Position numbers and translations under genes: made by a program. Positions 17,184 through 26,244 of a DNA stretch of 49,707 nucleotides are shown piece after piece. This stretch comes from Nocardioides sp. J54. Its GTDB lineage: Bacteria > Actinomycetota > Actinomycetes > Propionibacteriales > Nocardioidaceae. A model generated the notes under the pieces. The model saw nothing but the letters and a program-made list of their open reading frames with translations, was not told the origin of the DNA and searched no databases. The first letter of the stretch is position 1. The number at the start of each line of letters is the position of its first letter. The stretch covers positions 1-49,707 of the forward strand of contig NZ_JAER01000032.1 of NCBI RefSeq assembly GCF_000519005.1. The letters are read 5' to 3'.

Positions 17184-18137
17184 TCAGGCGGGCGACTCGC
17201 GCCGCTGCAGCACGCCGCTCATCGTGACCCGACCGCGCTCGATGGCGTCGGCGATCTCGTCCAGCTTGCTGCTCAGCCGGCTGATGTCCGGGGAGCCGAG
17301 CGGCGGGCGCACCTCGACCAGCGTCGCGACGGGCGCGACCGACGCCTCGGCGAGGTGGAGGTCGTCCGCGGCGTAGGACTGGTGCCGCTCGACGTGCGCG
17401 CGACCGGCGTGCCGCCCGTGCAGCAGGAAGTACGGCGCCAGCAGGGCCCGCTCCAGCCGCGACGGTGGCGCGGCGTGCTGGTCGGTGCGGCGGGTGCGCA
17501 GCACCAGCACGTGGGTCGCACCGTCGGCCAGCGCGGTCCGGTAGGGCACGCCCTCGGAGAGCCCGCCGTCGACGTACGTGCGACCGGCGAGGCGGACCGG
17601 CCGGCCCGCGAGCAGCGGGAGGCAGGAGCTGGCACGCAGCGCGGTCTGGAGGCTGAGCCGGTCCTCGACGTACGGCGACAGGTCGGTCGCCTCCCCCGTG
17701 CGGGCGTCGGTCGCCATCGGGTGGAACCGGACCGGGTTCGCGAGCACGGCCTCGAAGTCCATCGGGGTGATCGACTCGTAGACGTGGTGGACCAGGCGGC
17801 CGAGGTCGATAAGGGGGCCGCCGCGCAGCACCCGGCGCGGGTCGGTGACGCCGGCGGCAGCGACCTCGGGCCAGGCCCAGCTGCGGATCCAGCGCCGGGC
17901 GTGGCCGGTCAGCAGCCACGCGCCGTTGAGGGCGCCGGCGGACGTCCCGTAGACGTCGTCGAAGGCGTCGGTGAGACCGGCCTCGTCGAGCGCGAGGGCC
18001 ATTCCGGCGGAGTAGGCGGCGCGGTTGCCGCCGCCCTCGATCGCCAGCGCGATCCGGAAGTCGTCGTCGCGCTGCCCCGGCCGGCTGCCGGTGCGCCGGC
18101 GGAGGGCGAGGGCGTCGAGCAGGGAGGTGCCGCTCAC
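17184..18137 (-). CDS. Patatin-like phospholipase / esterase
   Basis: 317 aa. The patatin elements are all visible: glycine-rich oxyanion loop EGGGNRAAYSAG (residues 34-45), nucleophile elbow GTSAG with Ser66, and the catalytic Asp in DGG (D190). It should hydrolyse acyl esters of phospholipids or similar lipids in the cytoplasm or at the inner membrane; the resemblance to E. coli YjjU-type proteins is only general. The start is GTG 18137, which overlaps the stop of the upstream acetyltransferase gene (GTGA), making it the last gene of a four-gene coupled operon. An in-frame upstream extension would lie wholly inside that gene and is rejected. Confidence 0.88.
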   Translation of the reverse strand: MSGTSLLDALALRRRTGSRPGQRDDDFRIALAIEGGGNRAAYSAGMALALDEAGLTDAFDDVYGTSAGALNGAWLLTGHARRWIRSWAWPEVAAAGVTDPRRVLRGGPLIDLGRLVHHVYESITPMDFEAVLANPVRFHPMATDARTGEATDLSPYVEDRLSLQTALRASSCLPLLAGRPVRLAGRTYVDGGLSEGVPYRTALADGATHVLVLRTRRTDQHAAPPSRLERALLAPYFLLHGRHAGRAHVERHQSYAADDLHLAEASVAPVATLVEVRPPLGSPDISRLSSKLDEIADAIERGRVTMSGVLQRRESPA

Positions 18138-18727
18138 GACCGGTCCAGCTCCCGCAGGACCCGCGCCGGGTTGCCCAGGGCGAGCACGCCGGCGGGGAGG
18201 TCCTTCGTGACGACCGAGCCGGCACCCACCACGGTGTCGGCGCCGATGGTGACGCCTGGGCAGACGATGACGCCCCCGCCGAGCCACACGTTGTCGCCGA
18301 TCGTGATCGGCCGCGCCGCCTCCCACTTGTCGCGGCGCGGACCGGCCTCGAGCGGGTGCACCGGCGTCAGCAGCTGCACGTTCGGGCCGATCTGCACGTC
18401 GTCACCGATGACGATGTCGACGACGTCGAGGGCGATCAGGCCGAAGTTCACGAAGGACCGAGCCCCGACGTGCAGCTGGGAGCCGTAGTCGACGTGCAGC
18501 GGCGGACGGATCTCGGTGTCCTCGCCCACCGACCCGAGCAGCTCCACGAGCAGCTCGCGCCGTCGGGTGCCGTCGAGCGCCTCCGGCCCGTTGTAGGCCG
18601 ACACGAGGGCGGCCGCACGGCGCTGGGCCTCGACGATCGCGGGGTCGTCGGCGACGTACCAGTCACCGGCGAGCATCCGCTCGGTCATCGTGCGTCCGTC
18701 GTCGGACGGGGGCGGCTCGAAGGTCAC
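18134..18727 (-). CDS. Maltose/galactoside O-acetyltransferase-like hexapeptide transferase
   Basis: 197 aa. The N-terminal Mac domain (MTERMLAGDWYVADDPAIVEAQRRAAALV) followed by left-handed beta-helix hexapeptides (IGDDVQIGPNVQLLTPVHP, ITIGDNVWLGGGVIVCPGVTIGADTVVGAGSVVTKDLPAG, LGNPARVLREL) is the Maa/LacA/NodL pattern. The active-site His is in TPVHPLEAGPR. It transfers acetyl from acetyl-CoA to a sugar hydroxyl; the acceptor is unknown. GTG 18727 has GGGAGGAC just upstream and overlaps the previous stop (GTGA); an ATG 39 bases further in would also leave the Mac domain intact but has a poorer ribosome site. Confidence 0.92.
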   Translation of the reverse strand: MTFEPPPSDDGRTMTERMLAGDWYVADDPAIVEAQRRAAALVSAYNGPEALDGTRRRELLVELLGSVGEDTEIRPPLHVDYGSQLHVGARSFVNFGLIALDVVDIVIGDDVQIGPNVQLLTPVHPLEAGPRRDKWEAARPITIGDNVWLGGGVIVCPGVTIGADTVVGAGSVVTKDLPAGVLALGNPARVLRELDRS

Positions 18728-19254
18728 GAGTCCTCCCGCTCGTGCGGCTCACGCTTGCGCAGCCGGTCGCGCTGCTCGTGCGCGTCCTCGTCGGCCTCCT
18801 CGATCTGGCTCTCGAGGGCGGCCCGCGCCTCGGGCTTGCCGTGGAAGCGGCGGTAGGAGTAGACGAGCAGGCCGAGGGCGATCAGCGACGACAGCACCAG
18901 GGTGACACCGGTCCAGGGTCCGCCGACCAGCCACCACTTGTCCGCGACCGGCCACCACGACGGGGCGTCCGGGCCGACCAGCCACAGCGCGCCGAAGCCG
19001 CCGAGGGCGAGCGCGCCGGCGGTCGACATCAGGATCCGCGGCCAGGTCTCGACGCCCTCCGCCGCGGCCCGCAGCGCCCGGAGCAGCACCGGCTCGAGCA
19101 GGCGCTCGGCCCAGGTGTACTGCTGCGACAGGATCGCGAGGCCGGCCGCCATCAGCAGCAGGCCGGGGCCCGGCAGCACCAGCGCGGCGACACCGGCCAG
19201 GAGCAGCACCCAGCCGAGGACCTCGAGGGCGACCCGCTTCGCTGCGCCGGTCAC
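18724..19254 (-). CDS. PGPGW-type transmembrane protein
   Basis: 176 aa. The N-terminal membrane hairpin VLGWVLLLAGVAALVLPGPGLLLMAAGLAILS contains the PGPG turn (28-31) that defines the PGPGW/TIGR02611-like family; a second pair of hydrophobic segments follows (ILMSTAGALALGGFGALWLVG and WTGVTLVLSSLIALGLLVYSY). The C-terminal 40 residues are highly charged (IEEADEDAHEQRDRLRKREPHERED) and presumably cytoplasmic. No biochemical function is known to me. GTG 19254 overlaps the stop of the SnoaL-like gene (GTGA) and the stop overlaps the acetyltransferase start. Confidence 0.8.
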   Translation of the reverse strand: MTGAAKRVALEVLGWVLLLAGVAALVLPGPGLLLMAAGLAILSQQYTWAERLLEPVLLRALRAAAEGVETWPRILMSTAGALALGGFGALWLVGPDAPSWWPVADKWWLVGGPWTGVTLVLSSLIALGLLVYSYRRFHGKPEARAALESQIEEADEDAHEQRDRLRKREPHEREDS

Positions 19255-19766
19255 CGGCCACCGTCCCACTTGTCCAGCCACGCGAGGACGTCCTCGTCGG
19301 CGTTGCCGTGCGCCTGCGCGATCCGCGCCCACGTTCTCGCCTGGGCGTGGAAGCGGAGCGGGTTGTAGACGTCCTCCTCGCGCGAGAAGAGCCCGTCGCC
19401 GGCGTACGTCATGATCGTGATGTTCGGCTCGGTGAGCACCGTGCCGTCACCGGGGTCCGGCATCGGGTTGAGCACCTCGCAGACCAGGCGGGACTGCTGC
19501 TCGTCGACCACCTGCCAGCTGATCGGGAAGCCGGTCATCAGCCGGCCGGGGTACGACGTCATGGTGCGCACCGCCCACTCGCGGATCTCCTCACGCCCGT
19601 GGAACGTTCCCATCGCGTGCTCGACGTACACCGCGTCGGGCGTGAAGAGGTCGGCGTACCCGGCCCAGTCACCCGTCGCGGTGAAACCGGCGACCTTCTC
19701 GTGGAAGGCCGCGTAGGCCTCCGTGATCTCGGCAGCGGAGAATGCCACGGTCGGGGAGCCCGTCAT
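19251..19766 (-). CDS. SnoaL-like / NTF2-fold protein
   Basis: 171 aa. An alpha+beta barrel of the SnoaL/NTF2 type: the N-terminal helices FSAAEITEAYAAFHEKVAGFTATGDWAGYADLFTPDAVYVEHAMGTFHGREEIREW are characteristic, followed by paired strands ending YAGDGLFSREEDVYNPLRF. Members are hydratases, isomerases, cyclases or ligand-binding proteins, so the reaction is not predictable. It is the first gene of the coupled operon with the PGPGW protein, acetyltransferase and patatin. ATG 19766 is taken as the start; a TTG at 19778 in the same frame is an alternative. Neither has a clear ribosome binding site. Confidence 0.8.
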   Translation of the reverse strand: MTGSPTVAFSAAEITEAYAAFHEKVAGFTATGDWAGYADLFTPDAVYVEHAMGTFHGREEIREWAVRTMTSYPGRLMTGFPISWQVVDEQQSRLVCEVLNPMPDPGDGTVLTEPNITIMTYAGDGLFSREEDVYNPLRFHAQARTWARIAQAHGNADEDVLAWLDKWDGGR

Positions 19767-19829
19767 GGGTCGATCCAATCAGGTCTCGTCAACCGCCACA
19801 GCACGACCACGGGATCGTCCGGCACCCCC

Positions 19830-19835
19830 TACGCT
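19830..19835 (+). promoter_or_regulatory. -10 box of a leaderless adenylate cyclase gene
   Basis: TACGCT, six bases before ATG 19842, with no Shine-Dalgarno sequence. Confidence 0.4.
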
Positions 19836-19841
19836 CGGCCC

Positions 19842-21434
19842 ATGCCCCGGCGAGCCAGCACCGGACCGCGCCGCAGCCCCTTCGGCTCGCGGCTGCTCGG
19901 TCCGCGCGACCAGCCGCCGCGGCACCTGCGCGTCCGGATCCAGCTGCTGCTGACCGTGCTGCTGGTCAGCACCAACCTCATCGGCGCCCTGGTCGTCTTC
20001 GTCATCAACACCTGGGCGATCCCCTCGCCGGCCCCCAACCGGGACATGGTCGTCGCGCTGGCGATCGCGATCCCGACCTACGTCATGCTCGCCGCCGCGG
20101 TCGGCACCGTCTGGGGCACGACCGCCGCGTTGCGCGCGCTGCGCTGGGCGACCCAGCCGGAGGTCGACCCCGACCGCACCCAGCGCGCTCGCGCCCTGCG
20201 GGTGCCGCTGGTGCTGACCGGCGCGCAGCTGCTGATGTGGGGCGTCGGCACGGCCCTGTTCACGGTGCTGACGATCGTCCTGCAGCCGTCCCGGGCGCTC
20301 GGCACCGCGCTGACCGTCGGCATCGGAGCCGTCGTCGTCGCCGGGGTCTCCTACCTGCTGACGGAGTTCTCGCTGCGCCCGATCGCGGCGCGGGCGCTGA
20401 CCGACGTGCGGGTCACCGGCCGGGTCCGCGGGGTGGGGGTCGGCCCGCGGATGGCGATCTTCTGGACCCTCGGCACCGGTGCCCCGGTCGTGGGGCTGAT
20501 GATCGCCGCGATCCTCGCGATCACGCCGGCCGGCAACGACGCCACCCTGGAGCAGCTGGCGGTCGTGACGATCATCGTGTGCGTCATCGTGCTGGTCTTC
20601 GGGTTCCTGCTCACCGACCTCAACGCCCGTTCCGTGGTCGCGCCGATCCTGTCGGTGCGCGACGCCCTGCGCGCCGTGGAGAACGGCCGCCTCGACACCG
20701 ACGTCGTCGTGTACGACGGCACCGAGCTCGGGCAGCTGCAGAGCGGCTTCAACGCGATGGTCGCAGGGCTGCGCGAGCGCGAGCAGATCCGTGACCTCTT
20801 CGGGCGCCACGTCGGCGAGGAGGTCGCGGCTGCGGCCGCCGCCCTCGGCGCCGGCGAGATCGAGCTGGGCGGTGAGACCCGCGAGTGCTCGGTGCTCTTC
20901 GTCGACCTGGTCGGCTCGACGACGTACGCCACGCAGCACGGGCCGACCGAGGTCGTCGCCGTGCTCAACCGGTTCTTCGCGGTCGTCGTCGACGAGGTCG
21001 ACCGCCACCACGGCCTGGTCAACAAGTTCATCGGCGACGCGGTGCTCGCGATCTTCGGCGCGCCCGTCGAGCACGAGGACCACGCCGCGGCTGCGCTGGC
21101 GGCCGCCCGCGCCATCGCCCGCCGGCTCCGCGAGGAGGTGCCGGAGGTGGGCGCCGGGATCGGCGTCGCGACCGGCCAGGTCGTCGCCGGCAACGTCGGG
21201 CACGAGCAGCGCTTCGAGTACACCGTCATCGGTGACGCGGTGAACTCCGCGGCCCGCCTCACCGACCTCGCCAAGGACGTCCCCGGCTGCGTCCTCGCCG
21301 CGTGGGACACCGTCGAGGCTGCCCGCCGCACCGACGCCGCCGAGGCCGGCCGCTGGGTGGAGGACGGTGAGACGATCCTGCGGGGCCGGAGCACGACGAC
21401 CCGGCTGGCCGTGCCGGAGGACGGGAGCTGCTGA
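19842..21434 (+). CDS. Membrane adenylate cyclase with HAMP domain (class III)
   Basis: 530 aa. Six hydrophobic segments (about 32-56, 69-91, 122-147, 153-175, 206-227, 238-258) precede a HAMP domain (about 258-310: VVAPILSVRDALRAVENGRLDTDV, then LGQLQSGFNAMVAGLRERE) and a class III cyclase domain (about 345-500). Metal-binding Asp355 is in LFVDLVGST and Asp399 in FIGDAV; Lys395 in NKFIGD and the segment YTVIGDAVNSAARL are the substrate-recognition parts expected of an adenylate cyclase. The architecture matches the mycobacterial Rv1318c-Rv1320c type. It should make cAMP in response to a membrane signal. Its stop overlaps the start of the next gene (TGATG). Confidence 0.92.
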   Translation: MPRRASTGPRRSPFGSRLLGPRDQPPRHLRVRIQLLLTVLLVSTNLIGALVVFVINTWAIPSPAPNRDMVVALAIAIPTYVMLAAAVGTVWGTTAALRALRWATQPEVDPDRTQRARALRVPLVLTGAQLLMWGVGTALFTVLTIVLQPSRALGTALTVGIGAVVVAGVSYLLTEFSLRPIAARALTDVRVTGRVRGVGVGPRMAIFWTLGTGAPVVGLMIAAILAITPAGNDATLEQLAVVTIIVCVIVLVFGFLLTDLNARSVVAPILSVRDALRAVENGRLDTDVVVYDGTELGQLQSGFNAMVAGLREREQIRDLFGRHVGEEVAAAAAALGAGEIELGGETRECSVLFVDLVGSTTYATQHGPTEVVAVLNRFFAVVVDEVDRHHGLVNKFIGDAVLAIFGAPVEHEDHAAAALAAARAIARRLREEVPEVGAGIGVATGQVVAGNVGHEQRFEYTVIGDAVNSAARLTDLAKDVPGCVLAAWDTVEAARRTDAAEAGRWVEDGETILRGRSTTTRLAVPEDGSC

Positions 21435-22597
21435 TGCGACGCGTGACGGGCGCGGTGGTGGCCGCACTGGCACTGGTGGCGGGCGTGCTGGTGGGACCGG
21501 CGACGGCGGCCCCGTCAGCGGTGCGCATCATCGACCCGCCTGAGTTCGTCCCGATCGATGCCGTCGCACAGCTCCTCGTCGCAGGTCTCGACGAGTCACC
21601 GCCCGACGGCACACCCGTTGCGTTCGCGTGGGACCTCGACGACGACGGACAGTTCGATGATGCGTCCGGCGACGCCGCACTCTGGAACCCCGCGCTGCGG
21701 GCAACCGTCGGGGTGGGCGCCTACGACGTGTCCGTGCAGGCAGTCGTGGGTGGGCAACAGTTCGTCGACACGTGGACGATCCACGTCATCGAGCAGTTCA
21801 AGGTGAGCCTCGGCCCTGACATCTCGGTCGCCGTCGGTGACCAGGTCTCCATCGGCGCCACGGTCTCGAACTTCCCCTTCTGGAGCACCCGGACCTACCA
21901 GTGGGAGCTCGACGGCGACGGGGACTACGACGACGCGCCGCCCTCCGCTGAGTACGTCACCCTGGACTGGACCGAGCCCGGGATCCACCTTGTCGGTGTT
22001 CGCGTAGGTCACGACGAACAAGCCCCCGGGGCACTCCCGGCCGAGGCGACGAAGCGGATCACCGTGCGGATCGCTCTCGCAACCGTCAGCCTGCCTCTAA
22101 GGGGCCGGCCGGGTCAGACGCTCACGGCCAGTGGAGCGGCTCCTGCACCGACAAGCGCGACCCGCACCTGGACCTGGCTGCATGACGGCACGCCGATCGC
22201 CGTGACGAACGTTCCGACGTACCGCTTGGGCAAGGCCGACGCTGGTCGCCGTGTGTCCGTTCGCGTGACTGCCACGCTGGACGGCAAACCGAGCGCCCTT
22301 CCGGTCACGAGCGGATTCGTCAACGTCGCCGCCCTCAACCTGACCCGCCCGTCCTTCACCGGCACCGCCCGCGTCGGCCGCAGGCTCACCGCCCGGAGGG
22401 GGACGTGGCAGGCGCCGGGCCACACCTACGCCTACCAGTGGCTGCGCAACGGCAAGGTCGTCCGCGGGGCGACCCGGAGCACCTACACGACGACGAAGGC
22501 CGACCGCGGTCGCCGGATCTCGGTGCGGGTCACCGCGCGGCGCAGCGGTTTTCCTGCGGTGAGGGCGGTCAGCCAGGCACGCTCGATCGGTCGCTGA
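21434..22597 (+). CDS. Secreted protein with PKD-like and Ig-like (adhesin-type) domains
   Basis: 387 aa. Signal peptide MRRVTGAVVAALALVAGVLVGPATAA, then a PKD-like region with two copies of a calcium-site-like WDLDDDGQFDD / WELDGDGDYDD motif (residues near 60 and 160). After it come two Ig-like repeats of about 90 residues, each built of GRPGQTLTASGA / GRRLTARRGTW, TWTWLHDG / AYQWLRNG and ADAGRRVSVRVTA / ADRGRRISVRVTA. Such repeats occur in surface and extracellular proteins; no catalytic domain or membrane anchor is visible. Translation is coupled to the cyclase. The middle of the gene has more mixed codon usage (for example CCT CTA AGG near 22096) than its neighbours, which may mark recent acquisition. 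Confidence 0.75.
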   Translation: MRRVTGAVVAALALVAGVLVGPATAAPSAVRIIDPPEFVPIDAVAQLLVAGLDESPPDGTPVAFAWDLDDDGQFDDASGDAALWNPALRATVGVGAYDVSVQAVVGGQQFVDTWTIHVIEQFKVSLGPDISVAVGDQVSIGATVSNFPFWSTRTYQWELDGDGDYDDAPPSAEYVTLDWTEPGIHLVGVRVGHDEQAPGALPAEATKRITVRIALATVSLPLRGRPGQTLTASGAAPAPTSATRTWTWLHDGTPIAVTNVPTYRLGKADAGRRVSVRVTATLDGKPSALPVTSGFVNVAALNLTRPSFTGTARVGRRLTARRGTWQAPGHTYAYQWLRNGKVVRGATRSTYTTTKADRGRRISVRVTARRSGFPAVRAVSQARSIGR

Positions 22598-22602
22598 GCC
22601 GC

Positions 22603-23184
22603 TCAGGCCAGCGCGTCCAGCGCCCGCGCGACCAGGGCGAGCAGCCGGGCGGTGTCCGCCTCCGGGAGCACGTCGGCCAGCTGCGCGTCGCGCTGGAGGA
22701 CGGCCAGGCCGTGCACGGTTGCCCAGCCGATGGTGGCGAGCTCCTCGGTCGGCACGGCGGTCCCCCAACCGGCGGCCTGCGCCGCGGCGACCACGCCGAC
22801 GATCAGCTCGCGGTGGCGGCCGCGCACGTCGACCAGCGCCGGGTCGTCGGCGTGCAGCAGCTCGGGGCGGAACATGACGTCGAACATCGTGGGTCGGCGC
22901 AGCGCGAACTCCACGTAGGCCGCGCCCGCTGCCGCGACCTGCGCACCCGAGCCGACCTCCGCGCCCGCGACCGCGGCGGCCGTGTGCTCCACGAGCAGCT
23001 CGAAGCCCTCGACGGCGAGCGCGGTGAAGAGCCCCGCGCGATCGTCGAAGTGGTGCGCCGTGGCCTGGTGGGAGACCCCGACCCGGCGAGCGATGCCGCG
23101 CAGGCTGGCCCGGGCCGGGCCGCTGGAGGCGATCTCCTGCTCGGCGGCCCGCAGCAGGCGCTGGCGCAGGTCCCCCCGCCTCAC
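22603..23184 (-). CDS. TetR-family transcriptional regulator
   Basis: 193 aa. The N-terminal helix-turn-helix is clear (LLRAAEQEIASSGPARASLRGIARRVGVSHQATAHHFDDRAGLFTALAVEGFELL), followed by a helical ligand domain with PTMFDVMFRPELLHADDPALV, typical of the TetR_C_33/WHG subgroup. The GTG start at 23184 has GAGGGA upstream. It lies 24 bp after the MmpL gene on the same strand, so it is probably co-transcribed and represses the MmpL promoter, where palindromes are found. Confidence 0.9.
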   Translation of the reverse strand: MRRGDLRQRLLRAAEQEIASSGPARASLRGIARRVGVSHQATAHHFDDRAGLFTALAVEGFELLVEHTAAAVAGAEVGSGAQVAAAGAAYVEFALRRPTMFDVMFRPELLHADDPALVDVRGRHRELIVGVVAAAQAAGWGTAVPTEELATIGWATVHGLAVLQRDAQLADVLPEADTARLLALVARALDALA

Positions 23185-23208
23185 GACGCGTCCCTCATGA
23201 CCTGTTCC

Positions 23209-26200
23209 TCATGCCCCGGAGTCTGCCCCGCCGGCGGCCGGCTCCACACGCTGCGGCCACCACAGCCGACGGCCCAGCAGTGTGGCGATGGCCGGCACGA
23301 GCAACGAGCGCACGATGAAGGTGTCCAGCAACAGGCCCACCGCGATGGTGAAGCCGACCTGGCCGATGGTGGTCACCCGTCCCGCGAGCAGGGCCAGCAT
23401 GCTGACCGCGAAGATCACGCCCGCGGTCGTGATCACCCCGCCGGTGGCGGCGGTCGCCCGGGCGATGCCGGTGGCCGAGCCGTCCGGCGCCTCCTCGTGG
23501 ATCCGCTTCGTCAGCAGCAGGTTGTAGTCCGCACCGACCGCCACGAGGATCACGAACGCGATGGCTGCGACGGTCCAGTCGAGCTGGACGTCGAGTCCGT
23601 ACTGCCAGACCAGCAGGGACAGGCCCATCGCCGCGCCGTACGACAGCACGACGGTGGCCATCAGCGCGAACGCCGCGACCAGGCTGCGCAGCAGCAGGAG
23701 CAGGACGAGGAAGACCGCGACCAGCGAGCAGAGCGCGATCACCTCGAGGTCGGACGTGGAGTACGCGCGGAGGTCGTTGTTCGTGGCCGCCATGCCGGTG
23801 ACCGACACGGTGGCGTCGTCGAGGCGGGTTCCGTTGAAGGACGTCTCGATGAGGTCGCGCACGTCGGCCGCACGCCGGGAGGCCTCGGGCCCGAAGGCGT
23901 CGGTGCTGCCGAGGACGGCGATCCGCGCGGTGCGGCCGTCCTCGGAGACGAAGAGCCGACTGGCAGCGGCGAAGGACTGGTTCTCGAGAGCCGTCGGCGG
24001 GAGGTAGAAGCCGCCGGCGCCCGGGCCGTCGGCGGCGCGGCGGGTCTTCTTGAGGTGGCGGGCGGCCGCCGCGAGCCCTTCCTCCAGCTCGGGCAGCGTG
24101 GCCGCGACCTGCTCGGTCCCGCCGCGCAGGCGGTCGGCGCCGGAGGCGAGCTCGTCGGCGCCGCCGGCGAGCTCCTCGAGCCGGTCGGCGAAGGTCCGCT
24201 GCCCGGCTGCAAGCTGCTCGGTGCCGGTCCGCGCCTGGGCCAGGCCGCCGCGCAGCTGGCGCAGGCCGCCGCGCAGGTCGCCGGTGCCCCTCGCGAGCGT
24301 GCGCGCGCCCTTCGCGGCCTCGCGCAGGCCGGGCAGCAGCTGGTCGCGCTCGGCCTCCCAGATCTGCTTGATGCCGTCGCGCGCCTGGCGGCACGCGGGG
24401 TCGAGGCCGCAGGTGAGGCTCTTGCGGGACAGCGCCTCGTGCACCAGGGCGAGGCCCTCGACGGCGACCTCCACCTGGTCCGCGGCGGTGCTCAGGCCCG
24501 TGGCGAGCGCGGCGGCGCCGGTGCGCAGGTCACCGGTGCCGGACACGGCGGCGTCGGCGCCGTCGAGCAGCTGCTCCATGCCGGCGGAGAGGCGGGCGCT
24601 GGCGGTGGCGATCCGGTCGGCCCCGGTGACGGCCTGGCCGGCGCCCTCGGCGAGCTGGCTGGCGCCGTCGTCGAGCCGGGTGGCGCCGTCGGCCAGCTGC
24701 CGCGCGCCGCCGGCTCCCTCGGCCACCCTGGCCTTCGCGTCGCCGAGCCGGTCGCCGACCTCGCCGGACTGGTAGGCCACCGACGCCTGGGTGATCGGCT
24801 CGCCGGTGGGGCGGGTGACGGTGCGGACGAGCGCCACGCCCTCGTGCTGCTCCACGGCGGCGGCCGCCCGCTCGATGAGGGCGAGGTCCCTGGTGTTGCG
24901 CAGGTCGTGGTCGGCCTGCACGAGGACGTAGTCGGGCAGCACCTCGTTGACCGGGAAGTGCCGGGCCAGCAGGGCGAAGCCGCGGTTGCTCTCGGCCTCC
25001 TCCGGCAGCGGGTCGCGGATGTCGTACGACAGGTCGAGGAGCGGGAAGAGGGCGGCCAGCAGGGTGAGCGGGACCGCGGACGCGGCCAGCATCCGCACCG
25101 GGTGCGCCGCGACGACGTTGGCGACCCGCTGCCAGACCTCGCCCGCCTTCGACTCCCGCGGCTCGGCCCAGCCGCGCCTGCCGGCGAGCGCGAGCAGCGC
25201 CGGGGTGAGGGTGAGGCTGAGGACCAGGTTGACCGCGATGCTCACCGCGATCGCCGGGCCGGTCGTGTTGAAGAACCCGAGGTCGGCGACGACCATGCAC
25301 AGCGTCGCGAGCACCACCGTGACGGCGGAGCCGGCGATGACGCCGCCGACCCGGCTGGCGGCGATGCCCGCGGCCCGCACCGGGTCGACGCCGAGGCGGC
25401 GCTGCTCGTGGTAGCGGGCGACGAGGAAGACGGCGTAGTCGGTGCCGGCGCCGAGGATGACCGCGGTCAGGAAGGACCCGCTGAAGGTCGAGACCGCGAA
25501 GAAGTCCTCCATGCCGCACCACGCCACGACCGCACGGCCGGCAGCCAGGCCCAGCCCCACGACGCCGAGCACGATGACCGGCACGGCGAGCGCGCGGTAG
25601 ATGACGAAGAGGATCAGCCCGATCAGCCCGATCGTGACGATCGTGATCCGCAGGACGCTCTCCTCCGTCTCGACCGTGAGGTCGACGACGGTCGCGGTCG
25701 GTCCGGTGACCTCGACGACGAGGCCGTCGGGGGCCTTGTCCCGCACGACGTCGCGCACCGCCGACACCTGGCGCAGCGACGACGGCGCGCCGGTGGCGCC
25801 GGTGATGCCGACGAGCACGTAGCGGGCCTGCCCGTCCGCGCTGGTCAGCGCCTTGCGCAGCCCGGGCTGGCGGATGTCCTGGACGAACACGACGTCGTCC
25901 TCGAGCGCCCCGAGGTCGTCGACCAGCGACTCGGCGAAGAGCCGGTCGGCCCTCGTCAGGCCGCTGGCCCGCTCCATCGCCACGACCACGAAGCTCTCGC
26001 TGCCGCCGTTGCCGAACGCCTCGTCCATCGCCTTCACGGCCACCATCGACGGCGCGTCCCCGGGCACCATCGGCGAGGAGTCGCGCCCGGCGACCTCCTC
26101 CAGCTGCGGCACCGCGACGTTCACCACCGCGGTGAAGGCGAGCCAGGCGAGCACCACCCACGCCGCCCGTCGTACGACGAAGCGGGCCCAGCCCGCGGCC

Positions 26201-26238
26201 TTCGTGCCGGTGTCCCCGCCGGCCGTCCCCTTGGTCAC
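23209..26238 (-). CDS. MmpL/RND-family membrane transporter
   Basis: 1009 aa with two halves, each with one membrane helix, a large outer domain and five more helices. MMPL signatures include ILGAGTDYAVFLVARYHEQRR in the first half and VAVGADYNLLLTKRIHEEAPDG in the second, with proton-relay Asp residues in GTDY and GADY. Between about residues 500 and 740 the second outer loop is expanded by coiled repeats of the L..GA..L..G type (LADGATRLDDGASQLAEGAG, then LAAGQRTFADRLEELAGG), as in actinobacterial MmpL and YhgE/Pip proteins, which could span the cell wall. It likely exports lipids or drugs using the proton gradient. The start is GTG 26238, six bases after a -10 box. Confidence 0.92.
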   Translation of the reverse strand: MTKGTAGGDTGTKAAGWARFVVRRAAWVVLAWLAFTAVVNVAVPQLEEVAGRDSSPMVPGDAPSMVAVKAMDEAFGNGGSESFVVVAMERASGLTRADRLFAESLVDDLGALEDDVVFVQDIRQPGLRKALTSADGQARYVLVGITGATGAPSSLRQVSAVRDVVRDKAPDGLVVEVTGPTATVVDLTVETEESVLRITIVTIGLIGLILFVIYRALAVPVIVLGVVGLGLAAGRAVVAWCGMEDFFAVSTFSGSFLTAVILGAGTDYAVFLVARYHEQRRLGVDPVRAAGIAASRVGGVIAGSAVTVVLATLCMVVADLGFFNTTGPAIAVSIAVNLVLSLTLTPALLALAGRRGWAEPRESKAGEVWQRVANVVAAHPVRMLAASAVPLTLLAALFPLLDLSYDIRDPLPEEAESNRGFALLARHFPVNEVLPDYVLVQADHDLRNTRDLALIERAAAAVEQHEGVALVRTVTRPTGEPITQASVAYQSGEVGDRLGDAKARVAEGAGGARQLADGATRLDDGASQLAEGAGQAVTGADRIATASARLSAGMEQLLDGADAAVSGTGDLRTGAAALATGLSTAADQVEVAVEGLALVHEALSRKSLTCGLDPACRQARDGIKQIWEAERDQLLPGLREAAKGARTLARGTGDLRGGLRQLRGGLAQARTGTEQLAAGQRTFADRLEELAGGADELASGADRLRGGTEQVAATLPELEEGLAAAARHLKKTRRAADGPGAGGFYLPPTALENQSFAAASRLFVSEDGRTARIAVLGSTDAFGPEASRRAADVRDLIETSFNGTRLDDATVSVTGMAATNNDLRAYSTSDLEVIALCSLVAVFLVLLLLLRSLVAAFALMATVVLSYGAAMGLSLLVWQYGLDVQLDWTVAAIAFVILVAVGADYNLLLTKRIHEEAPDGSATGIARATAATGGVITTAGVIFAVSMLALLAGRVTTIGQVGFTIAVGLLLDTFIVRSLLVPAIATLLGRRLWWPQRVEPAAGGADSGA

Positions 26239-26244
26239 CCTAGG

